DNA of 64,000 nucleotides, from positions 5,124-69,123 of the forward strand of contig CBINGZ010000030.1 of assembly GCA_966250335.1 (NCBI GenBank), given 5' to 3'. Positions 27,626-37,840 of the stretch are shown here, piece after piece. Numbering within the stretch: position 1 is the first letter of the stretch; every line of letters begins with the position of its first letter. The stretch comes from OLB7 sp966250335. GTDB lineage: Bacteria > Bacteroidota > Ignavibacteria > OLB7. The notes beneath the pieces are model-generated. The model made no database searches, was not told the origin of the DNA, and saw only the letters and a program-made list of their open reading frames with translations. The translations under genes were made by a program, and so were the position numbers.

Positions 27626-28162
27626 ATGACCAGTCAACGCCTCGACAGGTTGTTGGCCGCGGCAGCGTTCGCCCTGCTGGCTTCATGGACGCCCACGCTC
27701 GCCCAGTCCGGCCCCACGGTCGTCGGATCAGGAGGCGGACACGCGGCGGCCGCGAACGTCAGGCTCAACGGCACAGTAGGCCAGTACATCGTCGGCCGTG
27801 TCTCGCAGGGGACCGCGGGCGCTTCACAGGGGTTCTGGAAGTCGCCCACGCCTCAATCTTCAGCAAACGGATCACCAGTCGCCGCCCCCACCACAGGCGA
27901 ATCCGTCGTCGCCTTCTCAGGCGCACCGAACCCATTCTCAAGCTTCTCCGATCTGACCTTGCAGAACCTGGCGCCGGGCCGCGTCACCGTCGATCTGTAC
28001 GACGCCGCGGGAGCACACGTCGCCACGCTGATGGATGAGATCAGCAGCGGCGGGCAGGCGAGCGTCCATCTGAACGCCGCCGATCTCCCCTCCGGCAACT
28101 ACACGGCCGTGCTGCTGAACGCCGGAACGCGCCTGTCGATCATCATGCGGGTCATAAAGTAG
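27626..28162 (+). CDS. Small secreted protein with T9SS-type C-terminal domain, module 2
   Basis: A 178-residue paralogue of the module 1 small protein. Signal peptide with cleavage TLA-Q near residue 27, then VVGSGGGHAAAANVRLNGTV with the GFW triad, a linker PTTGESVVAFS, and a C-terminal domain with GAPNPFSSFSDLTLQ, VDLYDAAGAHVATLMDE and DLPSGNYTAVLLNAG ending in a basic residue. These are T9SS type A sorting-domain features. It is followed after 182 bp by the 1431-residue fibre gene. The ATG at 27626 is preceded by CATACGGAGGTCACC, a leader form shared with module 3. Confidence 0.8.
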   Translation: MTSQRLDRLLAAAAFALLASWTPTLAQSGPTVVGSGGGHAAAANVRLNGTVGQYIVGRVSQGTAGASQGFWKSPTPQSSANGSPVAAPTTGESVVAFSGAPNPFSSFSDLTLQNLAPGRVTVDLYDAAGAHVATLMDEISSGGQASVHLNAADLPSGNYTAVLLNAGTRLSIIMRVIK

Positions 28163-28188
28163 CAACGAGCGGAATCGGACACCGGACG

Positions 28189-28213
28189 CACACATCCTGA
28201 TGGGATATGTGTG
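28189..28213 (+). other. Hairpin between the two genes of module 2
   Basis: CACACATCC (28189-28197) pairs with GGATATGTGTG (28203-28213) with a 2-nt bulge. It is equivalent in position to the hairpin of module 1 and shares the CATCC/GGAT core. Confidence 0.45.
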
Positions 28214-28344
28214 AAAGCCGTCCGCGGGGACGGGTATGTGTCGTCACGATGAGAAACGGGCAACCCGGCGCACCTCACCGTACGCCGGACATCGTGCCGA
28301 CTCCTCTTTCACAGCACAAACTCCATTCTGGGGGGAACGCTACC

Positions 28345-31300
28345 ATGAATCGAACTTTATCGTTGGCACTGACGTTTGCCGCCGCCGGCACTCTCCTTAT
28401 CTCAAGCAACAGCCTTGCGCAGAACGTATCGCCGAGCGATGCACCGCGCACCGATATACCGCGGCTCATCAGCTATCAGGGACTTCTCACCACACCTGAA
28501 GGAACAACGATCCGCGACGGCCAGTATCCGGTCACCGTCACGCTCTACGCGGACGAGGCGGGAACGAAGGTCGTCTGGCAGGATACCTATACAACGAGCG
28601 TGGTCGGCGGCGTCTTCAACGTGCAGCTCGGGAGCGGCGCCACCTCGCTCCCCGCAGGCGATATGATGAACACCCCGATGTGGGTCGGATTCCGCCTTGC
28701 GGACGGCTCGGAGATGCGCCCGCTGACGCAGATGACGTCGGCGCCCTACGCGCTGAACGTGGCCGACAACGCCATCACCACTGAAAAGATCGCAAGCGGA
28801 GCAGTCGGCACCACGGCTCTTGCCGACGGCGCCATCACCACCGAAAAGATCGCGGACGGATCGGTCACGGCCGAGAAACTCGGAGTGGATTTCTTTTCAG
28901 AGGTACAGGTGAACGGCGAGAAGGTCACAGGCAACGGGAGACTGCTGAACTTCGCCGGCAACGGGGTCAATTTCGATAAGGCTACAGGGAGCATTCTGAT
29001 CGGATCGAGCGCGTCCGATGCGCTGAGCGAGAAGAGGGGCCCGAACACGCTGGGAACGATCAACGACGGATGGACGATGCGCGGCAACGGCCGGTCCTTC
29101 GTCGCCGCGGGTGTCCTCCTCCCGATCCCGGGTGACTGGATCGGAACGGGGAACGGAACGGCGTTCGACATCAGGACCAACGGCGTGACGATCATGCGGT
29201 ACCAGTCGAACGGCGTGGTGAACACACCGAACGTCCTCGGCGGTCACGTTGCGAACGTCATCACCCCGGCGACAACCGGTGCGGTGATCGCAGGCGGCGG
29301 CAACGCCGGCGTCAGCCTGAATCAGATCCTGAACGGATCGAACTACGCAGTGATCAGCGGCGGCGAGAGCAACACGATCGGCGCGGTCGGTGTCGGGAAC
29401 ACGGCCGCCCACAGCGTGGTCGGCGGCGGACGGAGCAATACCGCCGGATTGGCGGGCGGAGTGATCACATACGCCACGGTGGGGGGTGGTGAAGCCAACA
29501 CGTCGAGCGCCAGCCATGCGACGGTGGCCGGCGGACGCGGCAACACGGCCTCCGGTGGACGCTCGGGCGTGGCGGCAGGCAACACCAATACGGCCACCGG
29601 CAACGAGTCGTTCGTCGGCGGCGGTCTCAACAATCAGTCGAACGGCGCCGCATCGACGGTTGCCGGCGGTGAGAACAACGTTGCGGCAATCGACCACGCA
29701 ACGGTCGGCGGCGGACAGGACAACCAGGCCACGGCGATGTGGTCGACCGCTTCGGGCGGCCAGATGAACAACGCGACCGTCGACTACGCAACCGTCGGCG
29801 GCGGCAACAACAACAACGCCAACGGCTTCGCCTCCACGATCGGCGGCGGCGACGGCAACACGGCGACGGTCAACCACACCACAGTCGGAGGCGGTGGGAA
29901 CAACACCGCCGGCGGACCGTTCGCGACGGCCAGCGGCGGGCAGCTGAACAACGCCAACGGGCAGCACAGCACGATCGGCGGCGGCGAAGGGAACAACGCC
30001 CCGAACATGTACTCGACGGTCGGCGGCGGATTGACCAACAACGCCAACGCGCAGTGGTCGACGGTCGCCGGCGGTGAACTCAACGCCACAAACGGACAGC
30101 ATGCCTCGGTCGGCGGCGGACAGGGGAATCAGGCGAACGCGCCCTTCACGACGGTCTCGGGCGGCATCAACAACGCCGTGGCGGCGGGAGCGGCCAACGC
30201 GACGATCGGCGGCGGCGGCGGCAACACCGCCAACGCGGTTGCCTCGACGATCGCCGGCGGCGACGCCAACACCACGGGAGGGAACAACGCGTCGGTCGGC
30301 GGCGGCTTCAACAACCAGGCAAACGCGGCGTGGTCGACCATCGCCGGCGGTGAGACCAACGTTGCGAACGGACTGCATTCGTCCGTGGGCGGCGGACAGA
30401 ACAACCAGGCATTCGCGCAGTCCGCGACGATCGGCGGCGGCGTGGGCCATGTCATACCGGCCGCGGCGACGAACGGCACTATCGGCGGCGGTATCGGCAA
30501 CGATGCCACCGGCATCTCCTCCACCGTCGGTGGCGGCGAGACGAACGTCGCCGGAAACAATCATGCAACCGTCGGCGGCGGCTTCACCAACAACGCCACC
30601 GGTCCGTGGTCGACGATCGCCGGCGGCGAATCGAACTTCGCGCCTTCCCAGAACACAAGCGTCGGCGGCGGACGGAACAACCAGGCGAACGGACCGTTCT
30701 CGACGATCGACGGCGGTAACAGCAACGTGACGACGGCCGCGGCAACGAACGCAGCGATCGGCGGCGGTACCAACAACCAGGCAAACGCCGCCAACACCAC
30801 GATCGCCGGCGGACAGCAGAACACCGCGACGACCAACCATGGGACGGTAAGCGGCGGACAGATCAACATCGCGGGTGGAGCGCACTCGACGGTCGGCGGC
30901 GGCAACAACAACCGGGCGCTGTCGCAGTTCTCGACGGTCGACGGCGGCAACAACAACCTCGTTGTGGCTCTGGCCATCAATGGGACCATCGGCGGCGGCA
31001 ACAGCAACACGGTCAACACCACCGGCTCCACCATCGCCGGCGGTCTCAACAACCAGACGAACGGCAACAACGCCACGGTCGGCGGCGGCGCCGCCAACGC
31101 CGGTAACGGTGTGACCTCGACGGTCGCAGGCGGCACCGGAAATATCGCAGCCGGACAGAGCGCGTCGATCGGCGGCGGCACGGCGAACACCACGCCGGCC
31201 ACCCATGCAACGGTCGCAGGCGGACAGCAGAACAGCGCGGCGGGCGCCCATGGGACGGTCGGCGGCGGACAGATCAATCAGGCGGGCGGGCAGCACTCGA

Positions 31301-32640
31301 CGGTCGGCGGCGGCAACAACAACCGCGCGCTCTCGCAGTTCTCGGCCATTAACGGCGGCAACAACAACCTGATTCCGGCGGCGGCGGCGAACGCGGCGAT
31401 CGGCGGCGGTATCAACCACACGGCAAACGGCCCCAGCACCGTGATCGGCGGCGGCATCGGCAACAACGCCAACGGCGGCACGTCGGCGATCGGCGGCGGC
31501 AGCAACAACCTCACCGCCGGACAGAACTCGACGATCGGCGGCGGCGACGGCAACGTCGCCAACGGTCCATGGACGACCGTCAGCGGCGGTCAGTTCAACA
31601 CAGCCGGCCCGCAGCACGCAACGGTCGGCGGCGGTGACAACAACCAGGCGAACGGCCCCTGGACGACGGTCGGCGGCGGCCGGGGCAACAACGCGGTCGG
31701 GCAGCATGCCTCGATCGGCGGCGGCGACGGCAACAACGCCAACGGTGTCTGGGCGACGATCAGCGGCGGCCAGGCCAACAGCGCCAACGCGCAGCACTCC
31801 ACGATCGGCGGCGGTCAGGGGAGCAACGTCAACGGAACCCAGTCGACGATCGGCGGCGGCGCCGGGAACAACATCAACATCGGCGTCACGGGCGCCGACC
31901 CGATGAACTCGGTCATCTCCGGCGGTTCGAGCAACATGATCGAGGCGCCGGGCGCAACGATCGGCGGCGGCGACGGACACCAGATCATCATGACCATCGG
32001 GCAGGACGCCTCGAACGCGACGATCACCGGCGGCGAATTCAATGTTGCGCAGAGCTACGGACAGACGGTCGCGGGCGTGGGCAATCTTCCCCGGGGCAAC
32101 GTGCCGTTCCGCGGTATCGCCGGTGCGACGGTCGCACAGCTCAATGAGCCGCTCTTCATGGTCGGCAACGGCGACGTCGGATTCACGAACTCCAACGCCT
32201 TCGAAGTATCGTACAACGGACATTCGGTCGTTCACGACCGGAACGGCCAGACGAGCGTCCTCGGCGGCCGCGAGCCGATCCGCGGCGCCACGTATGTCGA
32301 CAACGTCCTCTACGCATGGGGCCAGGTCACGGCCGCCGGCGGCATCGTCAACGAGTTCGGTGTTGCCAGCGTGACGCCGGTGGGCCTTGCCGGACAGTAC
32401 CGGGTCGCCATCCGCGTCGTCGATCCGTACACGGGTAACCAGATCGCGCTGACCGGCGCCTCGGTGACCGCGACACTGGTGGACAACACCCCGATCAACT
32501 CGTTCAACTGCGGCTCGATCACCGTCAGCAACGTGGTGCCGTTCGGCACGGAACTGAACACCTTCATCATCAAGACGGGGGACAACAACTGCAACCTGCA
32601 GCCCCGCGAATTCATGTTCAAGGTGAGCGGACGCCCGTAA
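28345..32640 (+). CDS. Large YadA-head-like repeat surface protein, module 2
   Basis: A 1431-residue paralogue. Signal peptide with cleavage SLA-Q near residue 27, N-terminal domain from IPRLISYQGLLTTPEG to SAPYALNVADN, then a duplicated coil-like stretch (ITTEKIASGAVGTTALADGA and again ITTEKIADGS) not seen in the other copies. About 58 head repeats run from residue 332 to about 1235, many of the form STVGGGNNNRA or ASIGGGDGNNA with Asn-rich turns. The C-terminal domain (about 1236-1431) has SNAFEVSYNGHSVVHDRNGQ, two cysteines (FNCGS, NNCNL) and the end FKVSGRP. The ATG at 28345 (MNRTLSLAL) precedes the signal peptide; the opening to 28207 runs through the intergenic hairpin region. Long antisense openings over this gene are artefacts of the repeat. 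Confidence 0.8.
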   Translation: MNRTLSLALTFAAAGTLLISSNSLAQNVSPSDAPRTDIPRLISYQGLLTTPEGTTIRDGQYPVTVTLYADEAGTKVVWQDTYTTSVVGGVFNVQLGSGATSLPAGDMMNTPMWVGFRLADGSEMRPLTQMTSAPYALNVADNAITTEKIASGAVGTTALADGAITTEKIADGSVTAEKLGVDFFSEVQVNGEKVTGNGRLLNFAGNGVNFDKATGSILIGSSASDALSEKRGPNTLGTINDGWTMRGNGRSFVAAGVLLPIPGDWIGTGNGTAFDIRTNGVTIMRYQSNGVVNTPNVLGGHVANVITPATTGAVIAGGGNAGVSLNQILNGSNYAVISGGESNTIGAVGVGNTAAHSVVGGGRSNTAGLAGGVITYATVGGGEANTSSASHATVAGGRGNTASGGRSGVAAGNTNTATGNESFVGGGLNNQSNGAASTVAGGENNVAAIDHATVGGGQDNQATAMWSTASGGQMNNATVDYATVGGGNNNNANGFASTIGGGDGNTATVNHTTVGGGGNNTAGGPFATASGGQLNNANGQHSTIGGGEGNNAPNMYSTVGGGLTNNANAQWSTVAGGELNATNGQHASVGGGQGNQANAPFTTVSGGINNAVAAGAANATIGGGGGNTANAVASTIAGGDANTTGGNNASVGGGFNNQANAAWSTIAGGETNVANGLHSSVGGGQNNQAFAQSATIGGGVGHVIPAAATNGTIGGGIGNDATGISSTVGGGETNVAGNNHATVGGGFTNNATGPWSTIAGGESNFAPSQNTSVGGGRNNQANGPFSTIDGGNSNVTTAAATNAAIGGGTNNQANAANTTIAGGQQNTATTNHGTVSGGQINIAGGAHSTVGGGNNNRALSQFSTVDGGNNNLVVALAINGTIGGGNSNTVNTTGSTIAGGLNNQTNGNNATVGGGAANAGNGVTSTVAGGTGNIAAGQSASIGGGTANTTPATHATVAGGQQNSAAGAHGTVGGGQINQAGGQHSTVGGGNNNRALSQFSAINGGNNNLIPAAAANAAIGGGINHTANGPSTVIGGGIGNNANGGTSAIGGGSNNLTAGQNSTIGGGDGNVANGPWTTVSGGQFNTAGPQHATVGGGDNNQANGPWTTVGGGRGNNAVGQHASIGGGDGNNANGVWATISGGQANSANAQHSTIGGGQGSNVNGTQSTIGGGAGNNINIGVTGADPMNSVISGGSSNMIEAPGATIGGGDGHQIIMTIGQDASNATITGGEFNVAQSYGQTVAGVGNLPRGNVPFRGIAGATVAQLNEPLFMVGNGDVGFTNSNAFEVSYNGHSVVHDRNGQTSVLGGREPIRGATYVDNVLYAWGQVTAAGGIVNEFGVASVTPVGLAGQYRVAIRVVDPYTGNQIALTGASVTATLVDNTPINSFNCGSITVSNVVPFGTELNTFIIKTGDNNCNLQPREFMFKVSGRP

Positions 32641-32678
32641 GCGCGGACGACCGATCGGAAGACGATCTTCCATGAAAT

Positions 32679-32711
32679 GCCCGGCGGCTCGATCGAATCG
32701 AGCCGCCGGGC
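32679..32711 (+). terminator. Terminator of module 2
   Basis: A perfect 15-bp stem (GCCCGGCGGCTCGAT, 32679-32693, with 32697-32711), loop CGA, followed by CTGTTT. Strong hairpin right after the large gene. Confidence 0.8.
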
Positions 32712-32875
32712 CTGTTTATATCTCCCCGGGAGCCATATCGAGAAGCAGGCAGGAGTCCACATGGAACTCCAGGGAGAGAAACCGGGAGATATCACGAACA
32801 GATAATAGTGGCCATATTCCCTTTCGCCGCGAGCTGAAGCCGATAATTCCGGGCGAACGATAGGTATATCGTATG

Positions 32876-32938
32876 TACCTAATAATTACCGAACACCAAT
32901 CCACCGATCTCGATATATATTTATCCGCTCCCGATAGA
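32876..32938 (+). promoter_or_regulatory. Conserved promoter element, module 3
   Basis: TACCTAATAATTACC, then GAACACCAATCCACCGAT, a TATATTTA box and GATAGAC at 32933, 57 nt from the first T as in module 1. The leader carries a hairpin CCGCCGC/GCGGCGG (33007-33025) shortly before CATACGGAGG and the ATG. The 419-bp gap 32641-33059 otherwise holds only the module 2 terminator. Confidence 0.7.
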
Positions 32939-33059
32939 CATCGCCCCCTCCTGCCGCTCTGCGTCACCGGCCGGTTTCAACTGAAACGTCAACTCGATCC
33001 TACTCTCCGCCGCATTCAGCGGCGGGCAACGGATTCATCATCAACCATACGGAGGTTTC

Positions 33060-33590
33060 ATGACCAGTCAACGCCTTGACCGGCTGCTGGCCACGGCCGC
33101 GTTCGCCCTGCTCTGCGGGTGGGCCCCTGCAATCGCGCAATCCGGCGGCACGGTCGTCGCCTCGGGAGGCGGATATGCGGCGGCGGCGAACGTGAGGCTC
33201 AACGGCACGGTGGGCCAGCCGATCGTCGGTCGCACGGCACAGGGGAAGGCGGGCGCATCCCAGGGATTCTGGCGTTCTCCCTCCCCCGCACAGGCGCACG
33301 GAGCGCCCGAGGCCCCGACAACGGGGGAAACGACCGTCGCCTTCACCGGGGCGCCGAACCCCTTCTCGGGGTTCTCCGATCTGACGATACGGGATCTGCT
33401 GCCGGGTCGCGTTACGATCGATCTCTACGACGCCGCGGGAGCGCACGTCGGAAAACTTATGGATGAGATGCACGCGGGCGGAAACGCATCGATCCGTCTG
33501 GAGGGCGCCGATCTGGCGTCGGGGAACTATACGGCCGTGCTCCTCAACGAGGGAGTCCGCCGTTCGCTGATACTTCGGGTTATGAAGTAA
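33060..33590 (+). CDS. Small secreted protein with T9SS-type C-terminal domain, module 3
   Basis: A 176-residue paralogue. Signal peptide with cleavage AIA-Q near residue 27, domain VVASGGGYAAAANVRLNGTV with GASQGFW, Pro-rich linker, and a C-terminal domain with GAPNPFSGFSDLTIRDL, IDLYDAAGAHVGKLMDE and LASGNYTAVLLNEG. The layout equals that of modules 1, 2 and 4. The 161-bp spacer to the large gene contains a hairpin and keeps clear similarity to the spacer of module 2, which supports duplication of the whole two-gene unit. Confidence 0.8.
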   Translation: MTSQRLDRLLATAAFALLCGWAPAIAQSGGTVVASGGGYAAAANVRLNGTVGQPIVGRTAQGKAGASQGFWRSPSPAQAHGAPEAPTTGETTVAFTGAPNPFSGFSDLTIRDLLPGRVTIDLYDAAGAHVGKLMDEMHAGGNASIRLEGADLASGNYTAVLLNEGVRRSLILRVMK

Positions 33591-33601
33591 CGGATACAGG
33601 A

Positions 33602-33628
33602 CACAGGCATCCGATCAGGATGTTCGTG
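33602..33628 (+). other. Hairpin between the two genes of module 3
   Basis: An imperfect stem CACAGGCATCC with GGATGTTCGTG (8 of 11 pairs) and a short loop, in the same place as the hairpins of modules 1 and 2. Confidence 0.4.
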
Positions 33629-33751
33629 GAAGCTGCCGAAGGGACGGGATATGTATCGTCACGATGGAATATGGGCAATCCGGCGTTCCGCGCCGGGCAT
33701 CGCGACGTCATCGCTTCATATCACCAACTCCATTTTGGGGGGCACAGTATC

Positions 33752-36700
33752 ATGAATCGAATTCTATCGTCAGCACGGGCGTTCGCCGCGGTCGGCGCGC
33801 TCTTCATCTCCGGCAACTGCCTGGCACAGAACGTGCCGTCGGCCGACGCATCACGGGCCGATATACCCAGGATCATCAGCTACCAGGGACTTCTCACCTC
33901 GCACGAAGGAGCGGCAGTTCGTGATGGAGAATACCCGGTAACCGTCACGCTCTACACGGACGAGACCGGGACGAAGGCCGTATGGCACGATACCTACGCG
34001 ACGCAGGTCGTCGGCGGCGTCTTCAGCGTCCAGCTTGGAGCGGGAAGCAGGGCACTCCCTGAAGGAGAGATCATGAGCTCGCCGCTCTGGGTGGGGCTTC
34101 GCCTGGCCGACGGCACGGAGATGCGACCGCTGACGCAGATGACGGCGGCCCCCTACGCGCTGAACGTGGCCGACAACGCGGTGACCACGGCAAAGATCGC
34201 GGATGGAGCGGTGACGGCGGAAAAGCTCGCGATGGACTACATCTCCGAGATTCAGATCAACGGCGAGAAGATCACCGGCGAGGGAACACCGGTGAACTTT
34301 ATCGGAAACGGAGTTACCTACGATCGCTCCACCGGAAGCGTGATCATCGGAGGAGAAGTCGGGAAGCAGGTCGAAACCGAGAAGAGGGGGACCTCCACCC
34401 AGGGAACGACCTTCGACTTCTGGACGATGCGGGGTAACGGACGCGTCGATAATGGACTCCCCGTTGTGCCCGTGGCCGGCGACTGGATAGGAACCGGCGT
34501 CGCCGTCGCATTCGAGCAACGGACGAACAATCAGAGAGTGATGCTCTACCAGCCGAACGGCGTGACCACGCCGAACATCATCGGCGGTAACGTCACGAAC
34601 GCGATCACAGCGGCCACCAGCGGCGCGGTCATCGCCGGCGGCGGCAACGCGCTGGCGGGCGGCCTCAACCAGATCATCACCGGATCCGATTATTCGGCGA
34701 TCAGCGGCGGCGCCTCCAACACCGTGGGAAGCGCGGGGTTCGCATCGACCTACGGAGCGCTCGGAGGGGGACGGTCGAACACCGTCGGTTCCGCCGCCGC
34801 GATCACCACGGCCGCAACGGTCGGCGGCGGAGAGAGCAACACGGCGAGCGCCGACCATGCGGTCGTCTCCGGCGGTCAGTCCAACACCGCGAGCGGACCG
34901 CATTCGGTAGTCGCCGGCGGACAGACGAACAGCGCGACCGTCAACCATGCAGCCGTCGGCGGCGGACGGCAGAACTCCGCCAACGGTTCCTGGTCGGTCG
35001 TCTCGGGCGGAGAGACCAACGTCACGAACGGACCGCACGCGGCGATCAGCGGCGGCCAGGCGAACCAGGCGCCGGGGAACCATGCCTCGATCGGCGGCGG
35101 AAGCAACAATATCGCGAACCCTCCCTTCTCCAGAATCGGCGGCGGCGCGACGAACACGATCTTCGCCGGGGCCGATTATTCCACGATCGGCGGCGGACAG
35201 GGGCATACGATCTTCGGGGGCTCCGATCACGCTACGATCGGCGGCGGTGACGCCAACATCGCCGGCAACCAGTGGGCCACGGTCGGGGGCGGCCAGATGA
35301 ACGACGCCAGCGGCATCTATGCAGGGGTGGGTGCCGGACAGAACAATCTCGCATTCGGAGCATGGGGAGTGGTCGCAGGCGGTCAGAACAACGTGGCGGG
35401 GAACAACCACGCGGCGGTGGTGGGCGGCTTCAACAACGTGGCGGGGGGCCTCTGGTCGTTCGTGGGAGGGGGTGAGTCGAACAATGCGGGCGGACAGCAC
35501 TCGACCGTCGGCGGCGGTCTTAACAACTTCGCGCTGGCTCCCTTTTCCTCCATCCTCGGTGGAGGGACCAACAATGTGGCGGCGGCGGCGAACGGCGCGA
35601 CGATCGGCGGCGGCGGCGCCAACCAGGCGATGGCCCCGAACGCAACCATCGGCGGCGGTATCGGCAATATCATCAACGGCTTCAACGCGGTGATCGACGG
35701 CGGCCAGACCAACATGGCCAACGGCCCCTTCTCGACGATCGGCGGCGGCATGCTCAACACCACGATGGCCATGACCTCCACGGTCGGCGGCGGGCAGGGG
35801 AACATAGCGGCGGGAGTCGACGGGACGGTCGGCGGCGGCGGCGGCAACCAGGCCAACGGCATGGGCTCCACGGTCGCCGGCGGCGACAACAACCAGGCCA
35901 ACGGCCTCAGCTCCGCCATCGGCGGCGGCGCCAACAATCAGGCGAACGGTACGAACTCCACCGTCGCCGGCGGTAATCTGAACGTCGTGATAGCAGCCGC
36001 GAACGAAGCGACCATCGGCGGCGGCCTGGGGAACACCGCCAACGGCGTGAACTCCACGATCGCCGGCGGGAACGCCAACACGGCGAACGGCGTCAACTCC
36101 ACGATCGGCGGCGGCATCGGCAATCAGGCGAACGGTATCGCCTCCACGGTCGCCGGCGGGCAGATCAACATAGCGGCCGCGAACGACGCGACGGTCGGGG
36201 GGGGCTTCGACAATCAGGCCAACGGCGGCGCTTCCACGGTCGCCGGCGGCACGGCCAACCGGGCGAACGGCCCCAACTCCTCGGTCGGCGGCGGCAATAT
36301 GAATATCGTGGCGGCGGTGGCGATCGACGGCGTCATCGGCGGCGGCAACAACAACCAGGTGAACGCTCCGGGCGGCACGGTCGCCGGCGGCACCAACAAC
36401 CAGGCGAACGGCGCCGGTTCGACGGTCGGCGGCGGCAACAACAACATGGCGAACGGCCCGAACGCGACGGTCGGCGGCGGCAACAACAACACGGCCATAG
36501 GAAACAACACGACGGTCGGCGGCGGTCTCTTCAACACCGCAACCGGCCCGGTTTCGACGATCGCCGGCGGTGACGCGAACGTCGTCACCCTCAACCACGG
36601 AACGATCGGCGGCGGCCTGGCCAACAACGTGTTCGCCCCCTGGGCGACGATCAGCGGCGGTCAGCTCAACATCGCCAACGGACCGCATTCGGTGATCGGC

Positions 36701-37768
36701 GGCGGTCTCAACAACCAGACGATGGCCGCGTTCTCGACGGTCGGCGGCGGTGAGGCCAACCAGACGCCGGGGATGCACGCCGCGATCGGCGGCGGTCAGA
36801 TGAATATCGCACCGGGCGCATGGTCGGCGATCAACGGCGGACAGAACAACCTGACGCCGAACACCTTCGCCTCGGTCGGCGGCGGCAACTTCAACACCGC
36901 GGGGGGCTTCGCCTCCACGGTCGGCGGCGGCAACTTCAACACCGCGGGGGGTGTGCAGTCGACGGTGGGGGGAGGGTCGGCCAACAATATCATAGCGGGA
37001 ATCACCCTGATCGATCCGGACAACAGCACGATCGCCGGCGGCGCGGCGAACATGATCAACGCACAGGGGGCGACGATCAGCGGCGGCACCGGGCACCTGG
37101 CGGTTCTGACGGCCGCGAACGACGCACGCGTGTCGGCGATCACCGGCGGTGAGCAGAACATCACGCAGAGCTACGGCCAGACCGTGGCGGGCGTCTACAA
37201 CCTCCAGCGCGGCAACATCCCCTACCAGGGAATCTACGCCGGCACAACCACGACCGCGCAGCGCGACGAACCGCTCTTCATGGTCGGCAACGGCAACATT
37301 CCCGGAGCCGTCCGCTCCAACGCGTTCGAAGTATCGTATAACGGACATTCGACGGTTCACGACCGGAACGGCCAGACGAGCGGCGTCGGCGGCCGCCAGC
37401 CGATCCGCGGCGCGACCTACACCGACAACGTGATCTACGCATGGGGGGACATCACCGGCGCCGGCGTCATCATGTCCGACTTCGGCGTCCTGAACGTGGT
37501 GCGCAACTTCGCGGGGGTCTACACGGTCACGATCCGCGTCATCGATCCCTACACCCGGGCGCCGATCGCCATCAACGGCGCATCGGTGACGGCGACGCTG
37601 CAGGACAACCAGCCGGTAACGGCCACGGGGTTCAACTGCGGTTCGATCACGGTCAGCAGAATCGTTCCGGCGGGAGGCGAACTCAACACGTTCGTGGTCC
37701 GCACCGGGAACAACAACTGCGTTCTGCAGGATCGTGATTTCTTCTTCAAGGTGACGGGACGGCCGTAA
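33752..37768 (+). CDS. Large YadA-head-like repeat surface protein, module 3
   Basis: A 1338-residue paralogue. Signal peptide with cleavage CLA-Q near residue 26; N-terminal domain IPRIISYQGLLTSHEG to TAAPYALNVADN; TTAKIADGAVTAEKLAMDY; then YISEIQINGEKITGEG. About 53 head repeats from residue 312 to about 1138, with many STVAGGxNNQANG and STIGGGxGNQANG units. C-terminal domain (about 1139-1338) with SNAFEVSYNGHSTVHDRNGQ, cysteines in FNCGS and NNCVL, and the end FKVTGRP. ATG at 33752 (MNRILSSAR) chosen before the signal peptide. Predicted to form a long trimeric rod; trimerisation is inferred from the repeat family. Confidence 0.8.
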   Translation: MNRILSSARAFAAVGALFISGNCLAQNVPSADASRADIPRIISYQGLLTSHEGAAVRDGEYPVTVTLYTDETGTKAVWHDTYATQVVGGVFSVQLGAGSRALPEGEIMSSPLWVGLRLADGTEMRPLTQMTAAPYALNVADNAVTTAKIADGAVTAEKLAMDYISEIQINGEKITGEGTPVNFIGNGVTYDRSTGSVIIGGEVGKQVETEKRGTSTQGTTFDFWTMRGNGRVDNGLPVVPVAGDWIGTGVAVAFEQRTNNQRVMLYQPNGVTTPNIIGGNVTNAITAATSGAVIAGGGNALAGGLNQIITGSDYSAISGGASNTVGSAGFASTYGALGGGRSNTVGSAAAITTAATVGGGESNTASADHAVVSGGQSNTASGPHSVVAGGQTNSATVNHAAVGGGRQNSANGSWSVVSGGETNVTNGPHAAISGGQANQAPGNHASIGGGSNNIANPPFSRIGGGATNTIFAGADYSTIGGGQGHTIFGGSDHATIGGGDANIAGNQWATVGGGQMNDASGIYAGVGAGQNNLAFGAWGVVAGGQNNVAGNNHAAVVGGFNNVAGGLWSFVGGGESNNAGGQHSTVGGGLNNFALAPFSSILGGGTNNVAAAANGATIGGGGANQAMAPNATIGGGIGNIINGFNAVIDGGQTNMANGPFSTIGGGMLNTTMAMTSTVGGGQGNIAAGVDGTVGGGGGNQANGMGSTVAGGDNNQANGLSSAIGGGANNQANGTNSTVAGGNLNVVIAAANEATIGGGLGNTANGVNSTIAGGNANTANGVNSTIGGGIGNQANGIASTVAGGQINIAAANDATVGGGFDNQANGGASTVAGGTANRANGPNSSVGGGNMNIVAAVAIDGVIGGGNNNQVNAPGGTVAGGTNNQANGAGSTVGGGNNNMANGPNATVGGGNNNTAIGNNTTVGGGLFNTATGPVSTIAGGDANVVTLNHGTIGGGLANNVFAPWATISGGQLNIANGPHSVIGGGLNNQTMAAFSTVGGGEANQTPGMHAAIGGGQMNIAPGAWSAINGGQNNLTPNTFASVGGGNFNTAGGFASTVGGGNFNTAGGVQSTVGGGSANNIIAGITLIDPDNSTIAGGAANMINAQGATISGGTGHLAVLTAANDARVSAITGGEQNITQSYGQTVAGVYNLQRGNIPYQGIYAGTTTTAQRDEPLFMVGNGNIPGAVRSNAFEVSYNGHSTVHDRNGQTSGVGGRQPIRGATYTDNVIYAWGDITGAGVIMSDFGVLNVVRNFAGVYTVTIRVIDPYTRAPIAINGASVTATLQDNQPVTATGFNCGSITVSRIVPAGGELNTFVVRTGNNNCVLQDRDFFFKVTGRP

Positions 37769-37801
37769 TCGTTCGGATATCCCGACACGATACGTACAGG
37801 T

Positions 37802-37833
37802 CAGGGGCGGCCGGAATAATCCGGCCGCCCCTG
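37802..37833 (+). terminator. Terminator of module 3
   Basis: A perfect 14-bp stem (CAGGGGCGGCCGGA, 37802-37815, with 37820-37833), loop ATAA, followed by TTTTC. Strong. Confidence 0.85.
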
Positions 37834-37840
37834 TTTTCGC

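Noticed and set aside
28897..32673. Very long antisense openings over the fibre genes (also 33851-37360 and 40917-43406)
   Set aside because: They mirror the GC-rich 45-bp repeats, are Arg/Asp-rich with no family similarity, and the sense strand has signal peptides, ribosome-binding sites and conserved domains.
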